Shown: positions 21,669 through 33,400 of the stretch, piece by piece | How positions within the stretch are numbered: the first letter of the stretch is position 1 | How the letters are laid out: each line of letters begins with the position of its first letter | From: Yamagishiella unicocca | Taxonomy: Eukaryota; Chlorophyta; Chlorophyceae; Chlamydomonadales; Volvocaceae | Length of the DNA stretch: 64,000 nucleotides | Direction of reading: 5' to 3' | Assembly (NCBI GenBank): GCA_003116995.1 | Contig: BDSL01000127.1 | Location: 124,001 to 188,000, forward strand | Notes under the pieces: model-generated | Told to the model about the DNA's origin: nothing | Seen by the model: the letters and a program-made list of their open reading frames with translations, nothing else | Databases searched by the model: none | Position numbers and translations under genes: made by a program

Positions 21669-21697
21669 AATTTCCCCTTACAAATGTGAACCCCGCC
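21669..21697 (-). repeat. Harbinger right terminal inverted repeat
   Basis: 29 bp, perfect reverse complement of 15954-15982. Confidence 0.9.
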
Positions 21698-21838
21698 TAG
21701 GTGGGCTTTCGCGAAAACAGGCAATTTTCGGCAAAAAACGAAAACGTACGGCCGGACTGCGCTCGGTTCCTTTTTTTCCAGCCCGAAAAACCCGATTTAT
21801 TCCTAAAAAGGAATATATTCCTCAAAAAAAAATCACTG

Positions 21839-21846
21839 TGTGGAAG
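21839..21846. repeat. 8-bp target-site duplication, right copy
   Basis: TGTGGAAG directly follows the CACTG right terminus of the hAT element, identical to 14959-14966. Confidence 0.85.
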
Positions 21847-23872
21847 ATGGGATCGCGCGCTGTCCGGGACTTGACGAGTGGCCTTGGCGTACCTGCTGGG
21901 TTGTGATTCTTGTGCGTGGGGAACCCGCGCGCTGTTGTGCATACCGTCAGGCTCGAACTTGTCATCTGGTCCTGGGGCCCCTAGTGCTGGCTTGACCTTT
22001 CCAGAGCAGTAGCATGCAGCGCCACCGGAAATGCCAGCATAGTAGTAATGCCAGCATGCATTATACTACGCAAATCGTCGCCTATGGTTGGGGGGAGCTT
22101 CCCTGGGCCGCCAGCGCCGGCCCGGCGGTGTCCCCTTGCCTGCACCACTTCTGGAATTGACCCCTTGCTCGTGCAATGTTCGGTATGCCTGCCGGTCTAT
22201 CTTCTCGGGGGCGACCTGTCTTGGGCGCGGCGAGCGAGGTCCCTGTGCCTTTCGGTGCCTTTGTGGGCGTCTGCTCAGGTCTGCTGGTCTTGCTGTGGTC
22301 CCCCCGCTTGGGTTAGGCCCGGCTTGCCTATGTTAGTCCCGGCTTGCCTATGTTAGTCTTATGTCCAGGACATGGCCCCCCTTCTTGCTTGGGTAAACCG
22401 GGCTTGAGGTCACCTAAACATTTTTTGTTGCGTTGTGAGGTATCTTAGGTCCCCAGCCTGTATCACGCGGTTTTCTCAGCTGGCGCTCTCTTTTATCGCC
22501 CCCCGCCTGCTACCATACTTTTATAGCCAACCCAATGTGGTACCATGGACATGCTGCTTTCCTCTTGCGTTCTAGGGCACTGTGAGTTGCGCTGGCCCGG
22601 CCCAGCGCCGTTGTGCATACCGGTAGGCTCCATCTGGTCCTGGGGCCCTTAGTGCTGGCTTGACCTTTCCAGAGCAGTAGCATGCAGCGCCACCGGAAAT
22701 GCCAACATAGTAGTAACGCCAGCATTATACTACGCAATTTGTCGCCTATGGTTGGGAGGAGCTTTCTTCGGCTGCAAGCGCCGGCCCGGTGTCCCCTCGC
22801 CTGCACCACTTCTGGAATTGCCCCCTTGCTCGTGCAATTTCGGTATGCCTGCCCGTCTATTTTGTCGGGGGCGAGCTGTGTTGCGCGCGGCGAGCGAGGT
22901 CCCTGTGTCTTTCGATGCCTTACTTTCGGGGCATCTGCTCAGGTGTGCTGGATTGCTGTGGTCCCCCTGCTTGGGTTAGGCCCGGCTTGCCTCTCTTAAG
23001 TTCAGGACATGGCCCCCCTTCTTGTCCTGGGTAAACCGGGCTTGAGGTGACCTAAACATTTCATTTGTTGCGTTGTGAGGTACCTTAGGTCCCCAGCCTG
23101 TATCGTGAGGCGGCGTACCAGCGTAGCGCATTCGCGCGGTTTTCTCAGCTGGCGCTGTCTCGCATGGCCCCCCGTCTGCTACCATACTTTTACAGCCAAC
23201 CCAATTTGGTACCATGGACATGCTGCTGTTCCTCTTGCCTTGTAGGGCACTGTGAGTTGCGCTCGTGTGGCCCACCTGCTCTCAAAGACGTCCGTTAGAG
23301 GGATCCTTTCATAAGCATCTTCCAGGTGGCAATCCTGTCCGTTCGCGACTGCTATTTCCCGGTTCATTTGCGATCTTTTTGCGCGCAGCTTCCCAGCCCC
23401 CGCTGTAAATTTGGTGTACTGGAGACTTTTACTGTGCTCCTGGCCGAGCGGAAATGCGGCCCGATTCAGCTGTTTCTCCGGCCACTACTTTTCGGCATCG
23501 GCGGTAGAATGTACAGGCTCGGTGCTTGTATTGTACGGTCCCGACCCATGGCACGTACGGTCTCGGCATTTTTAAGCAGGGATTGGCATGACGAGCATCT
23601 TTCGCGCGGCTTCCCGACGTTCGCTTGTATTTTTGCCTATTAGGGGTCTTCATTTTGCATTGGGTCATTTGGATTTGCGCTCCGTCTGAAGTGCTCGTCC
23701 GACCCGTGTACATAGTGTTTATTCGGCATCGGCGGTAGTTTCGTACGGACTCGTCTGGGGAAAATCTCGCTACAATGGTCTGTGTTGTGGCCTGGCCCAT
23801 TGGGCCCGCCTGGTTGCGCTTCCGCGCTTGAGCCGCTCTGGCTCCCCTGTAACACTCGCATTCTGCTTAACA

Positions 23873-25733
23873 AAAGCTTTATTTATCTTTACTATCTTGG
23901 TTATCAGACTATAAAAGACGTTACAGTATCCTCTGTGCGGGCAAACTGCTCTTTTAGGCAGCGCACTGGACGAGACTGGACCAGGTCGGACGATGGTGAT
24001 TTTGGCAGCCGTCACATTGCTTTTTTACGATTGTTAATATTCAGCCTGTGCACTGGGGCCTTGTAGCCGCAGCAAGTCGCCTGAAGTTGTTCGGAGGCGA
24101 CGGCATCCTTTTACTGCCAGGACGGGGGAAAAGTGGACTTTGGGTCCCTGTAACCCTTACCCAGTAACGACGAGGACATTGTAACAGCTACAGTGTCCTC
24201 AAGCCCGGGTGAACCCAAGAAGAGGGACCCATGCCGAGCCTCACCATACGACAGCCGGGGCTGAACAGGGCTAAACCCAGCAGACGCCGACAGACGCCAC
24301 CAAGGGCACATTGGGGCATTAGGCAGGCCTCAAATAGCGTAATAGACGCCGGGCAAAACCAGCGCAAGAGGGGGAAGCCTTAAAAACGAGGCGAAACCTT
24401 ACGACAAGCCAGCCCTAGCAGAGGGTGGGCACCCCCCCTGGATTAGTTTAGGCGTCGGTCACGGTGGTGGATTGGGATTGGCAACCTGAGGATTGGACAC
24501 CGCCCTTGGATTGGGAAATGACTTATCCGCTGTGAACCGCCGGCTAAGTGGATTAGTGCCCGATGCCCACCCTCTGGCCCTAGCAGCCAACAGACGCCCC
24601 AAAAGGCACAGAAAAAATGACACCCCGCCGCAGACGGCGCCCAAGGCACACCCACCGACACGGCCACAAGCAATAGAAACCTTTAGGCGCAACAAACCGC
24701 ACGGAAGAGCAACTAACTAAAACATTCCCAGAAGGCACGAGACAGGCGGACAAGCAGCCCACGAAGAGCACGAGGCAGGAACCGCTCAGGCCCTCCAGGG
24801 CAGCCAGGGATCAGCCAGCACACTGCAGGCGACCCTCAACCAGACGGAGGAACGGGTGGGCGGCCGCGACGGCATACCACCCGGTCTGCGGCACACCGAG
24901 GTCAGCAAAGCCCCGCACGCGCGCCCAAAATTGAGCAACTGCCGTCAATTGCGCGCGAGCGCACGGCACCAGGCGGGGCCCCCCTGGAGAACTCCTGGAG
25001 GGCAAGGCACTTCCGGCCGGCGCGAAGCAGCCCGGGGTCGGGGGTTAATCGCACTGAGGGCGGCTAGAGCCGCAATATCCCAAACACACTGCTCACAGCC
25101 AGGGGGCTTGCACCACAGCGGCCGAAACCCCAGTGGGAGCAGCTACCGGCCTACCACGCAGGACAGCCCGCAGCGCCCCCGCATTATCAGTAAGCGGACG
25201 ATCGTACCGTATGCACACCAGAAATCACCGGGTTCGCCTGGGCCTGAAATACGGTTGCATCTTGTTTGTCATTATCTAATTACTATAGGAATGGCCGGGA
25301 ATGGAAGCAAGTTTCCTCGGTTCCCGACGTATATGGAGCCGTATCTTCGGTACGTATTATCGCGTAAGTACGAATTGCGCCTCATTGATCGCTGGAGCGT
25401 GCCTCATCGCTTTCCTTAACATCTTCTTTGTTTAACGTCTGACGGGGCACGCGACGAGCTCCGCTATCGCCCCACGCCGATAAGTATCGACGGCCTGGCT
25501 TCTAGAAAGCCATACGTAAAGACAGATGTTCCGTGGCGGCCATTATGCCATAGGCACGGGTCATACACCGGTACTCCAAAGCCCTCACTGGCGATACCGG
25601 TAGTGTGCTCAAGGCTAACTGCCGGTGTGACTCGCCGCAGCGCTGAGGGCAGCGAATTTATACAATTTCTGGGGAGGTGAAAGTATGCCGACTGGCTAAT
25701 GGCAGGTTGTGGAACGGCGGTGCAGCAAGCTTA
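23873..25733. other. Diverged repeats and 5' flank of the first VARL gene
   Basis: From about 24.1 to 25.0 kb the sequence has words like those of the 1,488-bp unit (for example CCTCAAGCCCGGGTGAACCC against CCTCAAGCCCGGTTTACCC), so it looks like an older, diverged relative. From about 25.4 kb it should hold the promoter and 5' untranslated region of the VARL gene that starts near 25734. Short open frames here have no support. Confidence 0.45.
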
Positions 25734-28700
25734 ATGCTCGGTAGTATCTCATACGGACAAGCCGCCCCGCCCTCACTGGCAGCTCAGCCCTGCACAGGTA
25801 TGCAGACCAGTAATGATACGGCTTGGCATTCTGGAGGACAGGAAAGCAATCGTGACGGGCTTTCCCGAGGACAGACTGGAGGCCCGCAGCTGGGCCTGAG
25901 CTATTTCGCGCAGTCGGAACGTGTCGAGACACAACCCGTACCTTCTCATATTTATAACACCGGTTATCCGCCACAGCAGCAGCTGACTCAAGCCTGTGAC
26001 CAAGCCTGCGAACACGAGCATGTCCGCCTTTCACGAATGGACACCGGCCAGCAGCAGCAGCAGCCTAATGCAATGCTTCTCGCGAGTGGCCGCAGCGCGT
26101 CATTTGCTGGCGAGCCTGCAGTGAAGAGCATGGCGGACCTGTTGAGTGCGCCTGTTGAGGTATCCAGGCGTTTCTCCATGCCGGCAGCACTCAGCTGGAC
26201 GCACTCTCCCACCACTCGAATGGAGCCTCCATCTGGGCCGGCAGCACCTGGCGGAAATTGGCACTACCAGTACAGCTCCAGCGCCCCCTCCCCAGCGGCC
26301 GCGGCTGCTGCTGCACTCATCGGCAGCTGCAGCGGCTTAGGGAGCCATCTGCCGCCCTGCACGGAAATGTCAGGAACACGGTCTCCCCCGATGGCCGGGT
26401 CAATACTGCATAAGCCCCGCCACGCCGCACAGGCGCTGGGTGGGCTGCCCGTCACAATGTTGGACTCCAGCAACCCTGCGCTGTCGCTGCCGCCGTCAAA
26501 TGTTGCAGCGGGTACCGGGGCGGTCCGGCAGGAGACCGCCGCCGCGTCTGGCGCTCCGAAACCACGGAGGAATGGTTTCGCCATGTACGACCGGGACTCC
26601 AGAGCTGGTCAGGGGACATCCCTGGAGCTGGGCATCTCCTTCGGGGCACAGGAGGCGTCCTCTGCGCCAACTATGTTTGGTGGTGCGGGCGCAGTCACAA
26701 GCGCCGGTCCTGCACCGGAGGTGTGGCACTTGTCCGCCTTGGCAGCTGTCGACGGGGGCCTTATGAACGATGGCGGCTGCAGCGGCAGCGGCGGCGGCAA
26801 GCCCGGCTTCGGAGCGCTTGGGCCACATTCTTCCCTGCCATTGCCGCTGGCTGGGGCTGTTTCGCTACGCGGCCCGCAGCAGCCCTCAGCACTGCACTCC
26901 TTCCAGTCCGAACCCGCACAACTGGACACCACCGCAGCACTGCTACCCAGGGCAGCCGACACGCACGGGCTATCGGATCCCAAGCGCACGTCCAGCGCAC
27001 ACCTGCGCTCACCGTCCGCCGGTGGAGGCACATTAAAAGACGAGCCAACTGTTGTGGTCACGGACGGGCCTCCTGCACTAGCACCTGCAGCCGCCGCCGT
27101 CGCCGCCGCCGCCACAATCCGTGTGGCCCGAGGTGCAGTCACCGGAACCACGTCGAAGGGGAAGAAGTTGAGAGACGCGGAACAGCCATACGCCAATCAG
27201 CCATCCCCGCCTGAAGCTGCGGCTGCTCCCGCCGATTCAACGGCGCCTTGGGAATGCGGCGGCTCGGGCCCTTCGGGCCAGGCGCTGCCGCCTTCCGTGG
27301 CGGTCCAAGTTGCGTCGCGCAGTAAGCGCAAGAGCGATGGGGGTAGCGGCAAAGGCGGCAAGAGCCGCGTCACACGTGGGGCCGTGGGTGTGTTCCATCC
27401 GGACATGTACATGACGGGCGGTGACTGCATACAGTGTGGCGCGGAGATGATGAGCAGGGGCAGGTGCGGCGCAAGAGAGGCAGGGGAGCAGGGGGGCAGG
27501 GCAGCAGGGGGTGGCGTCAGCAAGAGAGGCAGGGGAGCAGGGGGGCAGGGCAGCAGGGGGTGGCGTCAGCAAGAGAGGCAGGGGAGCAGAGGGGCAGGGC
27601 AGCAGGGGATGGCGTCTCTTTGGGAGAACCCGGAGACGAGCCTGGTGCATGTAGCTGTTGTGGGGGCGGACGGTGCCGGTGCCATTGGTTGTCGGGGGGC
27701 TCTCCAAGCGCAGCTTTGGGGCGATGAAGCAGTCTGCTTGGCTTAGGTGCATGCCAGCGCGTGCGTGGACCGCGCTGCCTCTGTCTTGCAAGAACCGCAG
27801 GACCACCAGTACTCCGCTCTCACATAGGATGGCCCCTGACACACCACTGCAGGTTTGAGCGGCTGGCTGGGACCGCCACCGCCAAATGGCACGTCAGCAT
27901 CAAGGTGTTGCCCTCGGGTATGACCCTGGGCAAGTGGCTGCAGCAGCACGGCCTGCCGATACTGCAGGTGTGGGCGGCACGGGCATCGGCAGAGGCTGTG
28001 GGCGGGCCGCTTGGTGTGTGTTCATTTGTCCGTGGACCCGTGGACCGAGGGAGGGACACGGACACGTTCCTGAGTCGAGGACAGAGTAGCTTCACTTCCT
28101 CTCCATGTTTTCCTTCCCAGAATATGTAGTGCTAAGCATGGTGGGGAGCTTGGCCCACTCGCAAAGGCCGTAAAAGAAACGCCGCTCGGCAGATGGCAAG
28201 TGCTGGGAACTGGCGAGCGCCTTCGACTGCGCAGGTTTAAGTCCCGGAATGATCCGCCCTCCGCTGTCCGGTTTTCCGCCCATGGTCGCATTACAGGGTA
28301 GGCCGCGCAAACGCCGTGCCGGCACCGACGAAGACGAAGAGGAGGAGGCGGACGACGAGCGCAGCGGCGGTTTACCGTTGCCGCTGCCACGTCAGCACGC
28401 TTCTGAGCCGATGGCGTCGTCGAGGCCGAAGATGGAGGCTGTGTTGCCGACGGCGGCGGCCCCGGTTTCCGTTTCCAACATCCTAGCCGCCAACCGAAGC
28501 AGCGACCACGGCTCAATGCCGCTCCAATCTTCATCCGCGCGCCAGGCCGTCTTGATGAAATCCGGCGACGACGAGCCGATGGCTACTGACGAGTCCTTTT
28601 TCGCACTGCTGGAAAGCTCAGGCATCTTAAACGACATCATGAACAGAAACGCAAACCTGGCAGCGGCGTTTCCTCCCCGCGTTCGTGCTCCGCAAGACGA

Positions 28701-30411
28701 AGCTGCTGCCCGCGATTCTCCGCTGCCAGGGCGGGCGCTGTCGTTGTCATTGGAGGGGCCAGCCGCCGCCAGTGGGTGTGTCTTACGTGGCAGCGTCGAG
28801 GCACTTGGCAACCTGGGCAGCGCCGACAGGCTTCAGACGAGACTGGAGGAACTAGCCAACAGGATGCGGTACGGAGGTGGCGCCTTCAATAACTCGACTG
28901 CTTCCAGCCTCACCGAGTACGCTGCTCGGGCCGGCGTACGTCTAGGGGCCGGCGGCGGTGGCGGCGGTAACGGCGGTAACGGCGGCGGCGGCGGCGGTCT
29001 TGGTGTTGGCGCCTCTGGCTCCTTCGGGCTGGCAAACCCGCTGGGGTTGCTTGCTTCCCGCCAAGCCGTCCAGTCGAGGGACATCTCCGCAGTTCGAAGC
29101 GGCGCGTCCTGTGGAAGCTTCGGACTCCTCGGCAGCGGCGCATCGAGCAACAGCATGCGCTTGCTTGGCGACACGAGCAGCGCCGTGTCCGCCTACCTCT
29201 TCGGCCCCGACGGACCCGGCAGCAGTTTTGGCGCCGGGTGGGGCGGGGAGTACTCCGGGGCCGGGATTCACAGCAGCGGTGGCGGAACGGCCGCGCCGGG
29301 CCGTAATGCGGATAACCTTGCCTCGGCTCACAACGGTGACACCTGCGGCAGCAATGCCGGGCGGCGGGTGCTGGCCGGCGGCTCTGGCGGCTGCATGGAG
29401 GCACTCAACCGTCGGGGGGCCAACGTGTACGGCAGCAACGGCATCATGCAGTCGCAGAGCCCACCGGTGCTGCCGCTCGCCGACATGAACATCCAGGCCC
29501 AAAGCTCCGGCTCGGAGCGCGCAGCGCTTCCGGTCGGCGGCAGCTTGGGCCAGGCGCCGCAGTGGGGCGCTGCAGCCTTGCCCGTCCAAGGCAATGCCGT
29601 GGGTGTGTACGGCAATCGTGCGGCTGGCGATTTGGCTCCGGCAAAACAGGTTCGGCCCCGGCGTTTGCTGGACGGTGTGGTTTCGGAGAGTGGTTCCCTC
29701 ATTGCCGGCCTGGTAAAGGGGGAGCAGCACGAGGACGCGTACCAGTGGTCTCAGCAGAACCATCCGGAAGTTCAGCTGCAGCAGACGGCGGCTGGCCGGC
29801 TCCAACTGCAGCAGCCGCAGCGGCTGGAGCTGTGGCAGCATCAGGAGCAGCAGCTGCAAGAGCAGTGGCCGGTGCAGTTCAATCCGCCTAGTGCCGGAGG
29901 GGCGCCGCAGCCGCTTGGCATGCGGGTGCTAGGGGACCGCCAGCTGACTGCACTTGCCAGGCAGCCGTCTTCGCGCACGCTGCCTGGATATCGGCCAAAT
30001 TGGGAGCATCCTGGCTGGGGACAGCAGACCCAGCGCCAGCGACAACGTGAAGGGCAAGAACAACTGCAGCTGCAGCAACAGCAGCGACTGCAGCAGTTGC
30101 AGCAACAGCAGCAGCAAGAAGTGCAACACCTGCAGCGGCAACAGCAGCAGCGGATGCAAGAACACCAGCAACAGCAGCAACAGCAGCAACAGCAGCAACA
30201 ACAGCAACAGCAACAACAGCAGCAACAACAGCAACAACAGCAATTACAACAACTGCAGCAATTGCCGCCGCAACAGCAGCAATTGCCGCAGCAACAGCAG
30301 CAAATGCTGTTCAGCCGGGGGGCAGCGCATGGTGGCTCGCTGCCGCTTTCCACGTTAGAGCTCCAGAGCGCAGAGGGCCGCTCCGCCCTCCTCACGCGAC
30401 CCTGGCAGTAG
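25734..30411 (+). CDS. VARL/SAND-domain regulator (regA-like family), gene A
   Basis: Exons: 25734-27463, 27853-27967, 28297-30411; phases agree, 1,320 codons. The VARL domain is built over the two introns: GKSRVTRGAVGVFHPDMY, TGGDCIQCGAEMMSRG, then exon 2 FERLAGTATAKWHVSIKVLP and SGMTLGKWLQQHGLPILQ, then GRPRKRRAGTDEDEEEE opening exon 3. This SAND-type fold binds DNA; the family includes regA, the Volvox repressor that keeps somatic cells from reproducing, and the rls genes. The rest is low-complexity: Gly-rich (residues about 890-920), a short conserved ESFFALLESSGILNDI, and a Gln-rich tail. Role here is inferred from family only. The ATG at 25734 is the first in frame; an upstream exon, as in the sister gene, is possible. 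It faces gene B tail to tail. Confidence 0.85.
27471..27617 (+). repeat. 49-bp G-rich minisatellite just after a VARL donor site
   Basis: Three copies (27471, 27520, 27569) of a purine-rich unit beginning gcaagagaggcaggggagca. The array starts 7 bp into the first intron of VARL gene A. Confidence 0.9.
30060..30310 (+). repeat. CAG/CAA repeat encoding a polyglutamine tail
   Basis: Mixed CAG and CAA codons give glutamine runs, the longest about 30 residues (about 30160-30240), in the C-terminal part of VARL gene A. Such tails are common in volvocine regulators and vary in length. The antisense open frames here (poly-Leu, poly-Cys) are shadows. Confidence 0.9.
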
Positions 30412-33400
30412 CCTGGATGTCTCGGTGCCAGGCCACGGGACGCAGCTGTCCTAGCAGTGTCTGTCTTGCTGTGCGGTGTGTGGGCGTCAAGACGGTACGC
30501 TCCTGGCAAGTGCCAGAGGGGCCTTATGCTCCTGACAAGAGCCAGAGGGGGCCTTACGCTTGTGACCTGCTCATGCTCGTTCGAGGGCGTCCTTAAGTGC
30601 TGGCTGCGCTAAATTATTACGTCTCGTCGCAACCTCGCAAAATCACATGGTAAAGGTAGTTAAGGTAGTTAGTGCGGTGTGCGCGTTTCATGCAGAGCCG
30701 AAGAAATGAACCTACGGGTCTGTCGCAACATTGTGGCGGCGGTTATGCTAGCGCGCATGCGCCGCTCGCCGCTGCCAGGCGCCAGGAAGCCAGAGCAAGT
30801 AAAATGCGTGACTCTTATGGGTTATGTGTTTATTCGTTGGTAGTTGGGTTGGTGGTTGTGGGGCGATTGCGCGATTTCTTGCGCGCGCGTGCGATGCGAT
30901 CTGTTGCGAGTGGCCTCGCCAGTGCGCCATAACGGCGCGACGCGAGTTGGGGTGGTTGGGGTGGTTGGGGCCGCTCGTGCAGTTGCTTGGCTTGAATGGA
31001 GGGTGCTCCACACCGGACAGGCAGCCCGGGCGGAGGAGGGTGAGGACGGCAATGACTGCCCCACATAGTAGGCTGATCGTGGTACCTGCACCGCACGGAC
31101 TCTAGTGGTAAAAGTCGCGCGTGGGACCTTAAATTGCTTATCCCGCTGTTTCTGGGCGATAACGGGCTCCCAGGAAGCGGGCCTTCCGTGAGTCATCTCG
31201 AACCTAGGATCTGAGCGGAAGGAACTTATTTAGATCACATACTTTTGGTTGAAGTACGAAACTGGTACTTGTTGCTGGGTCGCATTGAAGCGGAGGCGCA
31301 ATTGGGGGAAAGGGGGCCTACTGCACTCCAAGTCAAGCATGGCATGACGTGGCATGGCGTGGCGCGGTTGATCCAGAAATGACACGGATGTGCAATGACG
31401 CGTTGCAGGATTGCTGTTGAGCCGGGGGCGGGGTTGGGGCGTCAAGGCTGCATGTTGGGGGGGGCATCTCCGGTGGCCAAAGCCGGAGGCATCAGCCGGA
31501 TTTAGATTCCTCGGCGTTGCCGTCATTTTGTCTGCGGCTCTAGGGTGGCGAACGAATGCTAATGCCGCATATAATTGAAGTGCTTCCGACAGCAGCACCC
31601 AAGCAGTGGAACGTGCAGTAGCGTCCTAATGTACGAGCACGCAGCCCTAGGGCACGTGCGTGGCGCCGCGCATCACCATCTACACCGTCTTGCGGTCAGC
31701 TAGGTGGTGGCGGGAAGGCGCGCGGACTCGTTCTCTGGACTCGGTTTGCGCCGCGCGCCGCAGCAGTGTCCTTCCGTCCGGGAAAGTGACCTACGAGGGC
31801 CACTGATGGGAGGCGCCGTGATTTCCGTCGGTTGGTTGGTAGCTGCTGCTGTGGTGCGTCGGTTGGCAACGCATCCAAGGGAGCGTCATCTCGAGGCATT
31901 TCAGGGTAGACAGCGAGCGCCTTGCGTATCGCCTGAGTTTCGGAGCCGGCAGATGTGCGCGCTTCATTTTACCCATGAGCTAGGCCGGCTGGCCAAGCGG
32001 CTCGAACCACTGCCCGCAAGCCTTGCTGGGCTGCAGTTTGACCGCGAGTCGTGCCCTGCCAGCGGCAGGCCGCAGCGTAAGATGGACAGACGTTTCGCAG
32101 GGCCCCTCCCAGCAGGTGGCGATTGGCACATGTTTAGGAATACGGTTGACGGTTACTCCCCGGCCGACGCGCCGCGGGATGCATGTGATGATGGCTGTTT
32201 TTGAGCATGATTCATTACAATATTCACTCGACTGCCCGTCGAGGGGCTTCTTAAGGGCATTGCGTGCATTAATCGGCCCTGGACCCTGGCAAGTACGGCA
32301 ATGGGACTCGGTAGTTGAACTGCCGTTGTGCGACGGAGCCCTGTAACGTTGCATATTGCCGTACTGTTTTACTGTTTGTGACCCACGGGTCGCCGACTTT
32401 GACACTGCCATGGATCTAGCGGGTCGGTCTGAGGAGATCATCACCACAATACCGGCCATCGGCAGGGGTCTCGACGTCTAAGGGGCTTGGCTCACCCCCC
32501 AGAGTCGGGCACCGAGAGATTTTCCCGCTTGCTGTGGAGTGGACGAGCGTTCTTACCACCTATCTGAGATACTGGCTTGCAACTCCGCTGTACTTGCTGT
32601 TAGCCCTGGCCTTCCACTTCGCCGCACCCAACCAGCTGGACGCCTCCAAGCCGATTTAATGTCGTCCAAAGCAAATCGTTACAAGGTGACTTCGAACTAA
32701 TTGCACTGTCGTTTTCGATAGCACCGACACGCCACCCCAAGTCAGCTCGAAAAATACCGCATTCCACCCACGCGTCCAACTGCGACCCATGGGTCGGACT
32801 TAAGAGATCCCTTCAGCGCACATTATGTCCTTCTATAGCAGATACACCCTTTGATTCCGGTCCTCCCAAGCGCATGTTTAATGCCCTGCAGTGTAAGCTT
32901 GTTGACATCACCGGATTCCGAATCCGCCAGCTCGCACGCAGCAAATCGACTTTCAAATTGACAACCTAACGGCAACCTAGTGCTCGTATTGACATGCATC
33001 GAACCCAGCACGCAAGCGGAGGCCGCCTAACTAAGAAACACATCGACACTAAGACACACCGGCAACATCGAACCACGTCATCCCTCCAACTTGCACACCA
33101 GCCCGGTGAAGCCCGTCCCGTCGGCCAGCCTATGGGTGACTCATGTGGTTTCGCCCCTATGCAAAACAACTATCTCCGAGCACACATGTCGATTGGCTCT
33201 AACCCACTCAGTATGTGCTTCACAAGTAAACTGACCATACACTGTACGGTAAGGTCGGCCAGCCTCCCACGCACTGACCTGGGGCCCACTGTAGCACTTA
33301 CTAGTACTACAGCCGCATGCAAGGCTCACAACACAGCGGAGCTACCACACATGCAAAAGCTGTTTTTTGCGCCTCGGGGCGGCAACCAAATCCCCCGATG

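Larger units (their letters stand above)
15954..21697. mobile_element. PIF/Harbinger-type DNA transposon, nested in the hAT remnant
   Basis: Perfect 29-bp inverted repeats (15954-15982, 21669-21697; outer word GGCGGGGTTCACATTTG) bound a 5,744-bp element. It carries a DDE transposase on the minus strand (18850-20298), a DNA-binding-like protein on the plus strand (16291-18684) and a third possible gene (20484-21097). Two genes, one transposase and one DNA-binding protein, are the usual Harbinger plan. The flanks are TTA on the left (15951-15953) and TAG on the right (21698-21700). Harbinger elements duplicate a 3-bp TWA site, so either one base has mutated or only TA was duplicated. Near the right end, GTGAACGCGTTT occurs twice (21581, 21622) as subterminal repeats. 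Confidence 0.85.
14967..21838. mobile_element. hAT-type transposon remnant with nested insertion
   Basis: The left end reads CAGTGAATTTTTTTTGG and the right end, in reverse complement, CAGTGATTTTTTTTTGA. These are short inverted repeats with the CAGTG start common in hAT elements. Perfect 8-bp duplications (TGTGGAAG) flank it at 14959-14966 and 21839-21846, the hAT signature. Removing the element and one duplication restores the uninterrupted repeat, visible in reverse at about 13757-13780 with one or two substitutions. Without the nested Harbinger element it is only about 1.1 kb (14967-15953 plus 21698-21838). It carries a zinc-finger fragment but no catalytic domain, so it would be non-autonomous. 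Confidence 0.85.
14884..23872 (-). repeat. Inverted copy of the 1,488-bp repeat, split by a hAT insertion
   Basis: Positions 14884-14966 are the reverse complement of the end of the direct unit (13757-13838). The match resumes at 21839 with tgtggaagatggg and runs back through the whole unit to ggggaaaatctcgctacaatgg at about 23757-23780. It then continues into the inter-unit segment (to about 23872), matching 12359-12445 in reverse. Within it, a partial duplication gives two copies of the stretch around ttccagagcagtagcatgc (about 22005 and 22669). The interrupting sequence is the hAT element at 14967-21838. Confidence 0.8.

Noticed and set aside
29841..30509. Poly-cysteine and poly-leucine frames on the minus strand
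   Set aside because: They are antisense shadows of the CAG/CAA repeat in VARL gene A.
31704..32204. 166-codon frame between the VARL genes
   Set aside because: No domain or splice signals and overlapping frames of similar length on the other strand.
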